From Phyllostachys edulis (taxonomy: Eukaryota > Streptophyta > Magnoliopsida > Poales > Poaceae): a DNA stretch of 64,000 bases. The translations under genes were made by a program, and so were the position numbers. Shown here piece by piece: positions 10,037 to 22,102 of the stretch (its first letter is position 1; each line of letters begins with the position of its first letter). The DNA is taken from positions 48,099,779-48,163,778 of the forward strand of contig CM070548.1 in NCBI GenBank assembly GCA_036346405.1, written 5' to 3'. The notes beneath the pieces were generated by a model that was not told the origin of the DNA, did not search any database, and was given only the letters and a program-made list of their open reading frames with translations.

Positions 10037-12488
10037 TGTAACACCCCAGCCCAACATAGAGCCTAGGATGCTACTAAACTACTCTACTGAACTATTTTAT
10101 TCCAACTTCTTAACAACTTTCAGCAAAACATTCAACTGAAGAACACATTACTAAATATTATGATCTAGCATCAAAAACAAATAACCAATAAAAAGAATGA
10201 AATCTATCAAAGATAATTAATTTAACCATAGATCTTTCCCATTATCATCCAAGTCCAAATCAACAGACTAAGCTACACAATGGGAGCAAATATTTAACAA
10301 TTAAATCTAAAGCATTATAAACCATCAGAATTGCGAGGATGTAAGTCTAATCTAATCAATCCAGTTATTCAATCCAATAGAATCAATTGAACTAAAACTA
10401 AGGTTTAGAAGCTTAAACAATTCAACGATGAGCACAAACGAATCAACCACCACAAAGGATGGACACAGTCCGAACTAAAATAATTATCATGAACTTGAAG
10501 TTTAGTTAAATGAACTAATTTATTTGCCATGGATAGTGTAAGTGTGATGTGCATCAAGACTACCCCTTCCCATGCATATCGCTGCCTCGAGAGGTACCTA
10601 GAAAGAACAACACAACAAGAGTGAGTCCACGACTCAGCTAGTACAACAAAATAATATGGAAAATACTGGAACAAGAACATAACATTCACAATATTCGAAT
10701 ACGTATGTAGAATGGCAGAAATCTTATGCAAGAATGAAATGCATGCTCTTCTCTTCTGCTTATACCGGTATAGCCAGTGAACACCCGTCGGTGTTCACTC
10801 ATGCCCGCATTATCCCAAATACGAGGATCCAAGCCCCGTTTGAAGAAACATTCAAAACGGGGATCCAAATTACTCATATTGGAATGATGAGTCTTACTTG
10901 CCCATATTGGAATGATGGGACTTTACTTCCCACTCCCGTGGGTGAATCATGAATGAACGAACGAACGAATGAATACATTGATATGGAAGACATCATCTCA
11001 AGAAGCATGGATTAACATCCATGGAAATAAACAGTAATTATTGGAATTTACTCACAGTCCATAGAGTTTAATCATAGCATGGCATCAAGCACTACGAACA
11101 AATATCAGTCAATACAATCCACAATGTACTTGCTTCAACCGCAAGACGAAAAACGATGACAGGAAGGCTCTAGCCCCGGTGCTCACCACCACCTGGCAAT
11201 CGTAAAGTATACTAAGTATACCAATAAAAAGTGCACAGCAAAGCAATGGAACAAAACGAAATCAATTGTTCCTAATCGAAACCTGAAAGTTAACCGATAC
11301 ATTCCCAAATCCCAATCTGTCCAAACTGACAGCTATCAAAGGAAAATCCATAACTTTTGAGTCAAAACTCCAAAAGTCATGAATCTAATTTTTCTGGAGT
11401 CTACACAAGCATAGTTACAACTTCTCAGGTGACCAAAAGATCAAATTATCCCATTTAAACATTTGTTTTTAACCCCAAAGACCGTTCTGTCATCTTCGGT
11501 ATTACTGACTTGGGAAGTTCGTAAATTTTATTTGGTACATCCAAAACCATTGTTCTAAGAATCTCTGGAAACTACAAAAAACTAGCTTTCTCAATAAATT
11601 TATCACAATTACCGTCACTGTGCAGCAAAGGTTGCAAACAACCAAGTCTTTCTCTACTGTCCACAACAGAAGGACATACTACAACATTAACTTCAAAAAT
11701 TTATAACTTTCGTTCTTATCGTCCAAAATTTATGAACTTTATCTTCCTGAAATCACCATAAAGTCATATACATAACTCATGTAGATCATCTAACCAAATT
11801 CAGCCATCTCCAAACTCTAATTTACAGAACTACGTTCGCTGCCTAAGTCCTGAGATTGATTAAGCACCCAGACTTACAAAATTCATAACTAATTCATCAT
11901 TCAACCAAAAATTACGAATTAATACTTTCTGGAAAGCCCGCGCAAAACCCCAAATAAACTAGGTGACACTAAATGCTTGATCCATTTGGATCTAACTCAA
12001 ATTCCCGCGTTAACAGATCAGCAGAATCAATCGATCTACACAACTGCTACAATCTGGCTATTGGAGACATTTCACATAAGAACGATCTACCAAAACTAAT
12101 GGGGAATATGAAATTACCCACAAGAACAACGCTAGAGATCCCCTACAAAGGATTCCTCCTTCCCCATCCCCTTCCTTTCACCTTTGACGAGCACAACCAC
12201 GGCCTCTTCCTTCTTCCGCAGGCTTGGACAGCAGCGAGGAGGCACCACCAAGAGGGAAGGGAATAGCAATGGAGCGCAAGGGGGATGGTGTTACTACAGT
12301 GGTGGTGCTACCGTAGCTATAGTAGCAGGCTAGGGTTTCCCCCTCCTTTATTGGTGGCCAGCCCCTCATGGGCCTCCTAGGCCAAGGCCTGAGGTCCAGG
12401 TTGCCGAAGAACTGCAGAAACCTTCTTTTTCTTATGTCTAATTTCTCTTTTGAACGCTTTCTTTCTTAGAATAAATCAGAGTACTACA
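10037..12488 (-). mobile_element. Solo LTR (2452 bp) inside the copia LTR
   Basis: On the + strand it starts TGTAACACCCC and ends ACTACA, flanked by ATTTG duplications at 10032-10036 and 12489-12493. Removing it rejoins a copia LTR sequence that is uninterrupted at 45990-46030. The AAACCCTAGCC-type leader near 12330 reads on the - strand, which suggests - orientation; the + ends would also fit TG...CA. No coding frame of note. A related LTR end is seen at 30676. Confidence 0.8.
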
Positions 12489-12936
12489 ATTTGGCAACCC
12501 CTAAGAGTGCTATTACACATGTGGGAAACCATACTGATCTCAGGTCTAAGGATTACACATCATCATTGCTTGAGACCAACTGATGACACACAAAATCATA
12601 ACAATCTCAACAGTGTCTCAAGGTGGGTCAAACCAACACCATGTTCTCTAACATGTGTCCATATTATTGGTTTGATATCTCCATATCTATGACCTGTGAA
12701 ACATAGTCATCAACCAATACATATGCTAGTTTATTCATATGTGTTCTTATATGTTTCCGACTAGGGAACGTTTAGTAATAATCATCGCAGAAATACATAG
12801 TTTCACAATCAAGTCACATACTTGATAATAAATATTAACGATATTATTCTAGGAACAAGATAACATATTATCCAATGTTATGAGCATAACGAAATATAAT
12901 CATTTCTATGATTGCCTCTAGGGCATATTTCCAACA
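12489..12936 (-). mobile_element. Copia 3' LTR, proximal part, with polypurine tract next to it
   Basis: On the - strand the LTR starts TGTTGGAAATATGCCC at 12936, the start known for Angela/BARE elements of grasses. A purine tract, AAGTGGGAGAC, lies just before it (12937-12947), as expected for plus-strand priming. A second copy of this part of the LTR is at 45757-46015 on the + strand. Confidence 0.85.
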
Positions 12937-12987
12937 GTCTCCCACTTGCACTAGAGTCAATCATTTAAGTATCTATCTTGATAGCTC

Positions 12988-13644
12988 TTATGTGTGCCTC
13001 ATGCTTTGGTCATGGAGAGGCTTTGTCAGCGGATCAACAACATTTAAATCCGTATGAATTTTGCATATTTTAACATCTCCTCTATCCACCAATTCGCGAA
13101 TAAGATGATAACACCTGAGTATATGTTTGGACTTTTGATGGGATCTAGGCTCCTTAGCCTGCGCAATGGCTCCATTGTTGTCACAATAAAGATCCATTAG
13201 GCTTAAGGCACTCGGAACCATACCCAACTCAGCAATAAAATTCCTTATCCAAACACCTTCTTTCGCAGCTTCAGAAGCCGCAATGTACCCGGCCTCCATT
13301 GCAGAATCAGCAACCGTCTCTTGCTTGGAACTTTTCCAGCTCACTACTCCTCCATTCAAAATGAATATAAAACCAGATTGCGAACGATAATCATCTTTGT
13401 CGGTTTGAAAGCTTGCATCGGTGTAACCATTTACAACGAGCTCTTCATCAGCGCCATAAACTAGGAACACATCCTTAGTCCTTCTCAAGTACTTAAGAAT
13501 GTTTTTCACAGCTGTCCAGTGACCTTCACTAGGATCAGCTTGGTATCTGCTGGTAACACTTAAAGCATATGATACATTTGATCGAGCACATATCATGGCA
13601 TACATGATAGATCCAATAGCCGAAGCATATAAAATACTATTCAT
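12988..13644 (-). pseudogene. Copia RNase H and end of reverse transcriptase
   Basis: A 218-residue frame with the C-terminal part of copia reverse transcriptase (SIMYAMICARSNVSYAL, KNILKYLRRTKD) followed by RNase H (GYTDASF, SSKQETVADSAMEAGYIA, LYCDNNGAIAQAK, KSKHILRCYHLIREL) and the closing DPLTKPL motif. RNase H removes the RNA strand during reverse transcription. The Asp residues of TDASF and CDNNG and the Glu of SAMEAEY-type motif are present, though the last reads SAMEAGY. It is separated from the upstream frame by a stop, so the gene is inactive. Confidence 0.93.
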
Positions 13645-13650
13645 ACAGTC

Positions 13651-14145
13651 TCACTCATTAGTTGTCGAAGGACACTGACTCTTTCTTAGACTTATGCCAT
13701 GTGACATAGGTAAGAACTCTTTCTTGGCATCCTGCATGTTGAACCGAATCAACACCTTGTCAATATAAGTAATTTGGCTTAATCCAATTAGCCTTCTTGA
13801 TCTATCTCTATAGATCTTTATCCCTAAGATATATGCTGCCTCTCCTAGGTCCTTCATAGAAAAACTATTTTTCAATGATGCCTTAACGGATTCCAGCATA
13901 GGAATGTCATTCCCAATCAATAATATATCATCCACATATAAGATTAGAATTACAAGTGCACTCCCACTAACCTTCATGTAAACACAAGGTTCTTCTTTGT
14001 TCTTAACGAAACCAAACCTTTTGATCTTCTCATCAAAACGTATATTCCAACTCCGAGATGCTTGCTTCAACACATAAATGGATTTATGAAGTTTGCACAC
14101 TTTACTAGCATTCTTTGGATCGACAAAACCTTCATGCTGTGTCAT
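13651..14145 (-). pseudogene. Copia reverse transcriptase core
   Basis: A 165-residue frame with the copia reverse transcriptase palm: CKLHKSIYVLKQASRSW, then the catalytic YVDDILLIGND, then FSMKDLGEAAYILGI and the RLIGLSQ segment. YVDD holds the two metal-binding Asp residues. It continues the frame at 14262-14747 after a frame break and is followed by the RNase H frame. Typical intact copia polyproteins keep all of this in one frame, so this is a decayed copy. Confidence 0.93.
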
Positions 14146-14261
14146 CTACACATCCTTATCGAGGTTTCCATTAAGGAAAACCATTTTGACATCCATTTGC
14201 CATATCTCATAGTCGAAATATGCAGCAATAGCTAGAATGATCCGTACAGATTTAAGCATCA

Positions 14262-14747
14262 CTACTGGTGAGAAAGTCTCATCGTAGTCAACCCTTGAAC
14301 TTGTCGAAACCCTTTTGCTGCTAGTCGAGCTTTATGAATGTGAACATTTTTATCCATGTCAATCTTCTTCTTATAGATCCATTTGCACTCAATGGTTTTA
14401 ACACCATCAAGTGGATCGACTAGGTTCCAAACCTGATTGTCTCTCATAGAGTCTATTTCAGATTTCATGGCTCTAAGCCATTTCTCAGAGTCTGGGTCCA
14501 TCATTACTTCCTCATAAGTCTTAGGCTCATCCTTATTCAATAATAATACGCCATGCCCATACCTTATAGGCAATTGATGTGTCCTTTCAGATCTGCGAGG
14601 GGCTAATGCCTCATCTACAGGTTTAACAAAATTTTGTTCATCCTGTAGAGGTTCAGTAGGAGTTGAAACACTTTCAGACGTTTCTCGAATTTCATCGAGT
14701 TGCACCTTTCTCCCACAGTCTCCTTTTGAAAGAAACTCTTTCTCCAA
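14262..14747 (-). pseudogene. Copia integrase C-terminal region and start of reverse transcriptase
   Basis: The frame ends with the start of the copia reverse transcriptase: DSEKWLRAMKSEIDSM, NQVWNLVD, KWIYKKKIDMD, HKARLAAKGF. In front of it lies the poorly conserved linker between integrase and reverse transcriptase, with RRSERTHQLPIRYG, a common landmark there. The frame shifts after AKGFRQVQG and does not reach the YVDD frame directly. Confidence 0.9.
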
Positions 14748-14891
14748 AAAGACATCATTTCGGGCAACAAAAACTTTGCCATTTTCTCGGTTGTAGAAGT
14801 AATATCATTTAGTTTCCCTAGGATATCCTATAAAGAAGTATTTATTTGACTTGGTGTGAGTTTATCAGACGTTAAACGTTTAACATAGACA

Positions 14892-15360
14892 TCACATCCC
14901 CCAAATCTTTAGAAAAGACAAACTAGGACTTTTCCAAGTCCACATCTCATATGGCGTCTTATCTACTAATTTAGATGGTACCCTATTTAAAGTGAAAGCG
15001 GCAGTTTCTAGAGCGTGACCCCAAAAAGATAATGGCAGATCCGATTGGCTCATCATCGACCGAACCATGTCCAACAAGGTCCGATTACGCCGCTTGGACA
15101 CCCCATTCCATTGTGGAGTGCCCGATGGTGTAAGCTGTGGAACAATTCCACATTGTTTTAAATGATCGCCAAATTCTTGGCTCAAAAATTCACCTCCACG
15201 ATTAGATCATAAAATTTTTACTGTCTTGCCAAGTTGATTTTGTACTTCACTTTGGAACTCCTTGAACTTTTCAAAGGATTCCAACTTGTGCCTTATTAAA
15301 TAGATATATCCATATGTACTATAGTCATCGGTGAAAGTAATGAAGTGCTAAAAACCACCT
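14892..15360 (-). pseudogene. Copia integrase core, 5'-truncated and broken
   Basis: 15185-14892 encodes the last part of the integrase catalytic core (SGTPQWNGVSKRRNRTLLDMV, then SFWGHALETAAF and VDKTPYEMW). In this family the catalytic Glu lies in NGVSERRNRTL; here the codon gives Lys, so the enzyme would be dead. 15186-15360 continues upstream with stops (FITFTDDYSTYGYIY-like text can be read). At about 15360 the copia sequence stops and F-box gene sequence starts, so the front half of the element (5' LTR, gag, protease, part of integrase) is missing. Confidence 0.88.
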
Positions 15361-15742
15361 CTAGCTGTCACGCTCATTGCTGCAAAAGGCGACGTAGTCG
15401 GCCCACCCTTCCGTCACGCCGTATCCGGTGCTCGTGCACCAGTGGCCATCCTTTAGCGGCACCAACACTCGGTATTGCGGCCCGATTATCTTCTTCCACG
15501 TCGCCTCCCGAACCGCGTCTACAGGGAGCCTCCAGCACCCCTTGCACTCCCGGTTGGTCCTCTTGGTCGTCTCACACCCACCGCCGGCCGTCTCGCCGTC
15601 GACCTGGCTGATGTAGTGCTTCCCAACGTCATGCGCCTCATCGGTCATGTAAAGGAGGAGGCCGAGCACGTAGGCCACGGCCTTGTGGCCGGCGATGGCC
15701 AACTGGTCGAGGCACACGAGGCCTCACTGCATGTCCTGGTGT
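15361..15742 (-). pseudogene. F-box-type gene, C-terminal segment
   Basis: Continues the frame of 20888-21069 after the solo LTR is removed. It encodes a GHKAVAYVLGLLLYMTDEA helix and then a Cys-rich tail (KRTNRECKGCWRLPVDAV, GHWCTSTGYGVTEGWADYV, FCSNE) typical of a grass-expanded group of F-box proteins with a C-terminal Cys/His motif. F-box proteins recruit substrates to SCF ubiquitin ligases. There is a stop (TGA) shortly after the insertion point, six codons in, and the end is cut by the copia fragment at about 15360. The assignment rests on the pattern of the whole gene, not on a search. Confidence 0.7.
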
Positions 15743-15747
15743 GCGAA
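15743..15747. repeat. Target-site duplication GCGAA, left copy, of solo LTR
   Basis: GCGAA precedes the TGTGAGG end of the solo LTR; the second copy is at 20888-20892. One copy is original coding sequence of the F-box gene. Confidence 0.92.
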
Positions 15748-18700
15748 TGTGAGGATCAGAAAATTCGGCTTGTAATGCTTAGTCTTCCAATTGACTCTAA
15801 CATCACAAACAAATATCCCGTGCCTCGAGATACATATACTTCCCAAGAACTTGCAGTACACATACCCCTTTACAAAATTATGCATCAATTCCATTCAACA
15901 CATAGAACCGAAGCACAACTAAGCAAATCAAAAGACTTACAATATAGAGCTATTACAAAAGGGCCCGACCGGCCAAATAACATCTAAAGAGTTAAATAAA
16001 CAGTGGAATCAAAAGCCATAAGATAGTGATAAACAAGAGCCAATTAGTGTGTCTTTAACCCACAAGGCAACCAACCGGGCCGCTAACCTAGTCGTCAAAC
16101 CCGCCGCACAGCTCACAAAAGTAGATCCCTTGGGGATCAGCTTCCTCCTCTGCAACAATTAAGTAATGCCAATGAGTACAAACATGTACTCGCAAGACTT
16201 ACGTGTAGTGTAACAGCCTATACATATCTACATGCAAGCTTAATCAAAGGAGAAGGCTCTAGGCTTATTTTCAGCATAAAGCAAGTTTTCATTTGCAATA
16301 ATTGAATAGATTTAAAGCAGTTTCATAATCTATTTTTATTTGACAAAAACAACGAAATAACAAGTAACAATAATAACAAGACATCCTAGAAGTGGCTAAC
16401 CCAATAGCCACCACAACAATAGCATGAATTACCCATTCATACCACCCACAACAAGTTTTAATTAAATGTTATAGTCTAGTTCTTGCACGACCTTACCAAG
16501 CATGTCCATAACCTAGGACGAGGCTATTCGAATAGTTTGAACCCTGCAGGGGTGCACCAATGTAACCACACGTTAGACCGCCTTTGTTGCCACTAGATCA
16601 AGCACACTTCCGAAGGTATGCCGGCAAGGCTAAGTCCCACGAGACATTTTCAATATTGTGTATTAACTATTTAGTCGCCTAGTATGGATAGAAACCCATA
16701 CGTTGAGACAGAGTCATTGTAAAGCCGAAAGTCAACTACCACTATAGGGTAAAGCTCCCGGACAACTACAATGCCCTTCGGTGTGGAGAACCTAAACAAG
16801 ATTCCACTCCCGCTCACCCACACATAACCACAAGTTTCTTTTTCAACACAACACACACACACAACCTCCTACGACTCGGAGCTAACACACGCCAAAGTAC
16901 TAAGTCAAGAGAGGTCCCATATCCCCCTTGTGTGGTTAGCACGCAATAATCGCTTGGTTTAGTGACACAAGTAACTCGGTTCTTGTTGACCCGGGCACCA
17001 CTCCAATCACACCATAAGATCACACCATCAACCATTGTGCCCAAGTCTCAAACATTTCATTTTCAGTTTCAGTTTTTGACTTTACAAAGTAACAAAGCAC
17101 AAAGTGCTGAGCATAATGATAATAATAATTTTGTGTGATCAAAGTTATCGACTAAGTCGATAACCACCCAATTCTACCGGTAGCTAAGCATTTCTAAGCA
17201 TGACACCGTAAGGACAATAAAAGAGCATAATTCAACCACCGTGCTCTAATTCACCCATGAGATTAATAACTTAAGTTTAGTGGCAGGGGATGAACAATTT
17301 AAGGGCAACCATGCAATAGGATTAGCTACCTCTAATCGGAAAAATTAACTTTGACACAAAAGCATGCATACATACAATTTGTAAACAAAGTATTAGACTT
17401 TAAAAGTAATGGGATTAGTATGATCAAACTGCTTGCCTTGCTAGAGATGCTCAATATGCTGCAGAGGATCACTCTCGTAATCAACGAACTCGTCGGCACC
17501 TAACGAAAGAACGAAAAGAACCAATAAGAACGAAGAACACCGAAAAGGCTCAAAAACCAATTTCAGTGAAAGGACACGAAATTCTTACAACAGGTAGAGC
17601 ATGATTTTTAAGGAATTTAGCAACAAGAACCAATTGATTTGGATACTCAATGCTAAAGTTATGGTCAAAACAAGTTTGGCCGGTTGGAAAAATGCTGAAA
17701 AATTCCCTCACGTACTGTTCACCCGAAATTAAATTTTTAGCACAAATTTCCAGAAAGGTGTTGCAGCTGAAATTTTTATGGTAAATAGAACACCACAGGA
17801 GATGAACAACACAATTGGATTCACCTCATTTGGAGCTAGGACGCATTTTCTATGATTTTTTAAAGACCACAAAAATAGTAGCATGCCTAAAACCTATTCT
17901 ACAATTAAGCACACTAACAGAGGAAACCAACAAACTTGGTTTTACTCAAAAAGGAGCTATAGAGAAAAACTTATGCATTTTTCAAGTTAAATGAATTTTT
18001 AATGCAACAAATAAAGCTAAACAGGAAATAAATATACTAACAAATTTTTCTGGAATAGAACCAAGCCTCTAACCATTTTTATATTAAAGCTTAGTTAAAA
18101 CTAGGACTAACAAAATTTGAATCAACCGAAAAGGAGCTAAAACGAATTAGTTAAGCAATTTTGAAGTTTAATACCTTTTTCAGTTTGCAATTAAAGCTTA
18201 CCGGGTTTTTAAACAAACTAACTTAAAGCGGAAAAGCCTGGGCCGTTGATTTGGAATCGCATGGCCCAAGTGCACGGGAGCACAGCACATGCGAACGCCC
18301 ACGCTCAAACTCAGCGGTTGGATCGAAAACGAATGGCTTAGATTGATTAAACGTTCGGATGGTCCGAACGTTCAAATCGATCTGGGCCGCTGATCTGAAA
18401 GCGGACGGCTCAGAGTGCAAGTCGAGTTTGGATGGTCCGAACATTCAACAAGATCTGAGCCGCAGATCTAGAAATGGGTGGCCAACGCTACGGGGAGGTC
18501 CGGGGGTCCGAAGGTTCCGTAGATCTCAACCGTAGATCTTAAAATGGACGGCTGACGTTCGGTGGTCCGAACGTTCACAGCGATCTAGATCGTTGGATCT
18601 AGATCGGACGGTGAAGGTTCAGTGGTCCGAACGTCCCACACGATCTAAGCCGTAGATCAAGAAATGGATGGCTGAGGTTCGGTGGTCCGAACGTTCACAA

Positions 18701-20887
18701 CGATCTAGATCGTTGGATCTAGATCGGATGGTGAAGGTTCAATGGTCCGAACGTTCCAACGAATCCAGGCCGTTGATCTTGAAATCGACGGTCCACGATC
18801 AACAAAGTGTTGCGCACGCGCCCGAGAGGGTTTAAGTGGCGCTGGGCCCACATGTCAGCGACGCTTAGCCAATTTAGGACACCCATTAACTGCTAAACCA
18901 ATCATTAGCCTAATTAATGGAGGATTTTTGTCCTAATGACAATGCACTGTTCCTGTGCGCATCCGACAATGAAACCAAAGGCACTCCAAGGCTCACTGCC
19001 GGCGACTCCGGTCACGGCGGCGCAAACCAACGGTAGGAATGGGTTCGCAATAGCCTTGCGCACCCACTGGGCCCACTCTCCACGGCGGCGGCGGCCTAGA
19101 ACGCCAGCGAGCCGAAGAGGAGCGGCAGTGACAAGCACTGCCGAAAGCGAAAAGCAAAAATAGCTCCGCAGCAGTTCCAAGAAGCGAGTGCCCAAGCCAC
19201 TAGGGACTACTAGAGAGCTACCTTAATGCTGGAGAGGCAAGGAGATGGCCGGAGCTGTTCCGGCGACGAAGCACAGCACCAGAGCTGAGGAAGATAACGA
19301 GGAGATGATGGCCTGAGCAAAAATAACAAGACCGGGTCATCAAGATAGCTTCAATAGGGCTCAAGGATGGTCCATGAGCAAGTAATTGAAGAGAGGAGGT
19401 CCTTACCAGAGCTGAGGACGAAGAGGGGTGATTCGGCCAAAAAGATCCAAAACCCCAAATTAAGCCGCTCCTGTGAAAGCAACCTAAAATTAAGTTAGGG
19501 GAAAGAACCACGGTGGTGAGAGGCTCAAGACTGAGCAAAATATTGGAAGAAAGACCACTGGAACCCTGTCGGCACCGAGGAGCTCCAAGGTCCAACAATG
19601 GCGGCTGCGGGGGCTTTTGGTGTTTTGTGCTCAACAAGCAGAGAGCAAGCTGAGAGGGAGTTTAAAGGAACACCAGGAGGAGCAAGGGGGCTTTTTCTAG
19701 CCAGGGAGCAAAGGAAAATGAGCCAGGCAAAGCTCCATGGTGCACCTCGGTCTATGCTCTGCCATGGGCAAGCAAAGCAAGTGGAGGAGCTGACAAAGGA
19801 GACTTTGGTGGCAAAGCATCAAGCATTAAATGCTTAAAAGAAAGAGCCGTTTAAAGGACTCAAAGAAGTGACAAGGCGCTGCTCTCCCATGCTTGTCTTG
19901 GCCGCAATGGCGCAAGCGAGAGGTAGATTTAACAAAAGTGCGACGTGGGCCCCACAAGTCGGTGAAACAACTCAAAGCGGCTCAGGTCACACAGGAACAA
20001 ATGGGTTGAGTCTAACCCAATCGGCGCTGACTCAAACCATTGGATAGCAAATGGGCGGTCACGATTTAGAGTGAGGCTTGGAGGCTCCAAACGCTCCCAC
20101 ACAATCGTGGCCATCCGATCAAAGATGAACGGCTAGTATAGATTGGGCCAAACGGAAAAGCCGAAAGGCACAAGCAAACACGAGCGTTAGATCCGCATCC
20201 AACCACCGAGATCAAAAGGTGGGAAGGAGGTCTGAACGCCCAATCAACGTGAAACGTTAGATTGAAATCAACGGCTCACATTGATCGCAAGACGCTTAGG
20301 CCAGTCAATGGTGAGACAGTTGGGTTCAACATAGACTTGAGTTTGGCTCGGGTCCGGCTTGAACCCAACCAGATTTGACCAAGGGTTTGACTGAGGTTCA
20401 AAAGCAAGCTGAAAACTTGGAAGAATATTTAGAGGTAGCAAACTAACTCCAAAAATTCTGAAATTTTGACTGGAGGTTCCTCACTCCAAGATAAACCTTA
20501 CATAAAATTTCCAGAGATTTTTATGTAGAGCATTTTTCTCCAAAAATTTCAGAAGGTTTGGATCAAGGGTTTGACCAAGGAATAAAAGATTTGACTGAAC
20601 ATTTTGAGATAACAAATCATTTCTAAAAATTTTGAAAATTTTCAGAGGATCCACAAGGGTGATCCAGAAGCTAGGAAAAACATTCCTAGGAGATGATCAC
20701 AAGATTTGTTTTTAAAAAGTTTTAAAAGGGCTATGCTTCTGAACAAATGAAGCATTAGGTTTTTGAATTTAATAAATCCTTTGAAAAAGGTTCCAAAAAT
20801 TTCAAATAACAACAAGATACAAGAAAAGTTTTAATTTCTTCTCATTTTCTTACATTTGAAACACAAACCTATTTGCAGGATGTTACA
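15748..20887 (-). mobile_element. Solo LTR (5140 bp) in the F-box gene
   Basis: On the - strand it starts TGTAACATCC at 20887 and ends CCTCACA at 15748. It is related along its length to LTRs A and B (for example the CCGTGCCTCGAGATA segment at 15820 and the TATGAGCCTA-like end). No internal domain is present, so it is a solo LTR left by recombination between two LTRs. Frames within it (for example 19218-19637) do not resemble proteins. In place of the GGAGGTC motifs of A and B it has GGTCCGAACGTTC motifs. Confidence 0.9.
18230..18790 (-). repeat. GTCCGAACGTTC repeat block in the solo LTR
   Basis: Imperfect tandem units with GGTCCGAACGTTC, GATCTAGATCGTTGGATC and GGATGGCTGAGGTTC. Two long units start near 18551 and 18669, giving a period close to 118 bp. 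The block is in the LTR half that should hold the promoter. Confidence 0.75.
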
Positions 20888-20892
20888 GCGAA
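20888..20892. repeat. Target-site duplication GCGAA, right copy
   Basis: Directly follows the TGTTACA end of the solo LTR and matches 15743-15747. Confidence 0.92.
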
Positions 20893-21069
20893 GACGAGCG
20901 TGAGGCCGACAATGAAGTAGGCCTCCGGGTTGCCAGCGCCGGCCAGGTGGTTGACGACGGCGAGGTAGCGCTTATTGTCCAGCCACTTCATCACCTCCTC
21001 TCGCACCAGTGCCACGCGCCTCCCCACGGCATGCTCCTTGGACGCCTTGTACATGGCCTTGCAACTAAA
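20893..21069 (-). pseudogene. F-box-type gene, middle segment
   Basis: Encodes CKAMYKASKEHAVGRRVALV, WLDNKRYLAVVNHLAGAGNP and EAYFIVGLTLVFA. The sequence CK-AM, a GRR-type basic stretch and GNPEA(Y/C)F.GL is the pattern seen just after the F-box in this grass protein group. It joins in frame to 15742 once the solo LTR and one GCGAA are removed. Upstream the frame is interrupted by 21070-21525. Confidence 0.72.
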
Positions 21070-21525
21070 ATTCAAGACGACATAATCTTAATACAAGAAT
21101 TACTCTATAAGAGAAAATTAAAAGGCCAAATTAAGGTCGTTGTTGGTATGCTTGTTGAAACAAGAACCAGAATCGATGTTTCTGTCAAAACTAAATTTGC
21201 CGATATTTCAGAGAGAACAAACACAACCGAGACTTTCTCCTTCAGTTCAGAACTGGATATTGGACACAAAATGAAATCAACACGAGATTATTTTGCGCTG
21301 TATCAACTGATACGACTTTTCGGTTTTCTCCTTTTTATAGATTTTCTAAGGAATTACAATAAGGTTCTCTTTCGGTCTCTGAAATCGAAACGAACACCTG
21401 AAGCTTTTCGTCAACTAGGATGATACGCTACAGTATCATCTTCAGAAATTGACTCTGAACAAAAATATAACAGAATACTGACTCCTTTCAAACCTACACA
21501 AAATAAAAGAACAGAATATGTGTGT
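21070..21525. other. Unidentified 0.46 kb interruption in the F-box gene
   Basis: AT-rich DNA lying between the codons for FSLRAT and CKAMY, which are adjacent in related proteins. On the - strand it ends TTTTAG just before TTGCAAG, like an intron acceptor, but no GT donor is seen next to the other exon. It holds a hairpin, TGATACgctacaGTATCA, near 21421-21440. I cannot tell an intron with a lost donor from a small insertion. Confidence 0.5.
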
Positions 21526-21690
21526 GGCTCGTAGGCTGAAGAGGTTAGGAATGGGCTGAGGAGAGCTCACGGCCACGAGGCCGACGATGTGGATGACGAC
21601 ATCGTGAGAAAGAGCGACGGCGATCGCTGACCTTTTCGCCTTGGTCCTCGCTGTCATGCTCCGCATGCTCACCATGACGTACATATTCAA
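21526..21690 (-). pseudogene. F-box-type gene, N-terminal segment with F-box
   Basis: Begins with Met codons near 21690 and 21675, then a short basic leader and SHDVVIHIVGLVAVSSPQP, IPNLFSLRAT. This is the F-box fold region (DDVV..I...VA..SP..L..LRATCK), which binds Skp1 in SCF ligases. The start codon is uncertain because several Met codons lie in frame. The segment is followed by the unidentified interruption. Confidence 0.68.
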
Positions 21691-21734
21691 TACTGTGCAT
21701 GCTCACCATGACATGCGATGATCATTCTTATAAA

Positions 21735-21825
21735 ACGTCGAAGAGACGCATCGTAACGTCGGCGTGTGAGATGAAGAGACGTATCGTAACATTAGCGTGC
21801 GAGATGAAGAGACGCATCATGCGGG
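21735..21825. repeat. Short tandem repeat, about 33 bp unit, 2.6 copies
   Basis: Units start GAAGAGACGCATCGTAACGT at about 21738, again near 21771 and partly near 21804, separated by GCGTGCGAGAT-type text. It lies directly upstream of the F-box segment. Confidence 0.75.
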
Positions 21826-21837
21826 AGCCGAAGCATT

Positions 21838-22102
21838 GAACATATCACAGACGGTTTCAACCACAATCCGTCTGTGATGTCTGCAATTATCACAGACGGT
21901 TTCAACCACAAACCGCCTGTGATGTTTGCAATTATCATAGACGGTTCTTATTTGTGATAATTACGTATCATAGACGATTCTAGCCATCACTAGTAACATA
22001 GACGGCCGCGATTGTAAAACCGTCTGTGATAATTACAATACTGACGGTTTCTGGGGAGCCGTCTGTGATGAGACGTCTAGTATAGCCTCTTTTGTAGTAG
22101 TG
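21838..22102 (-). mobile_element. Orphan CACTA transposon end
   Basis: On the - strand it starts CACTACTACAAAAGAGGC at 22102 and continues with many copies of ATCACAGACGG(T/C)TT in both directions, the subterminal repeat pattern of CACTA (En/Spm) elements. No partner end with the opposite direction is present nearby; the sequence fades out at about 21838. It is a truncated end. Confidence 0.85.

Noticed and set aside
12178..12369. A possible short gene near an AAACCCTAG leader
   Set aside because: It lies within a bounded solo LTR and has no protein match that I can see.
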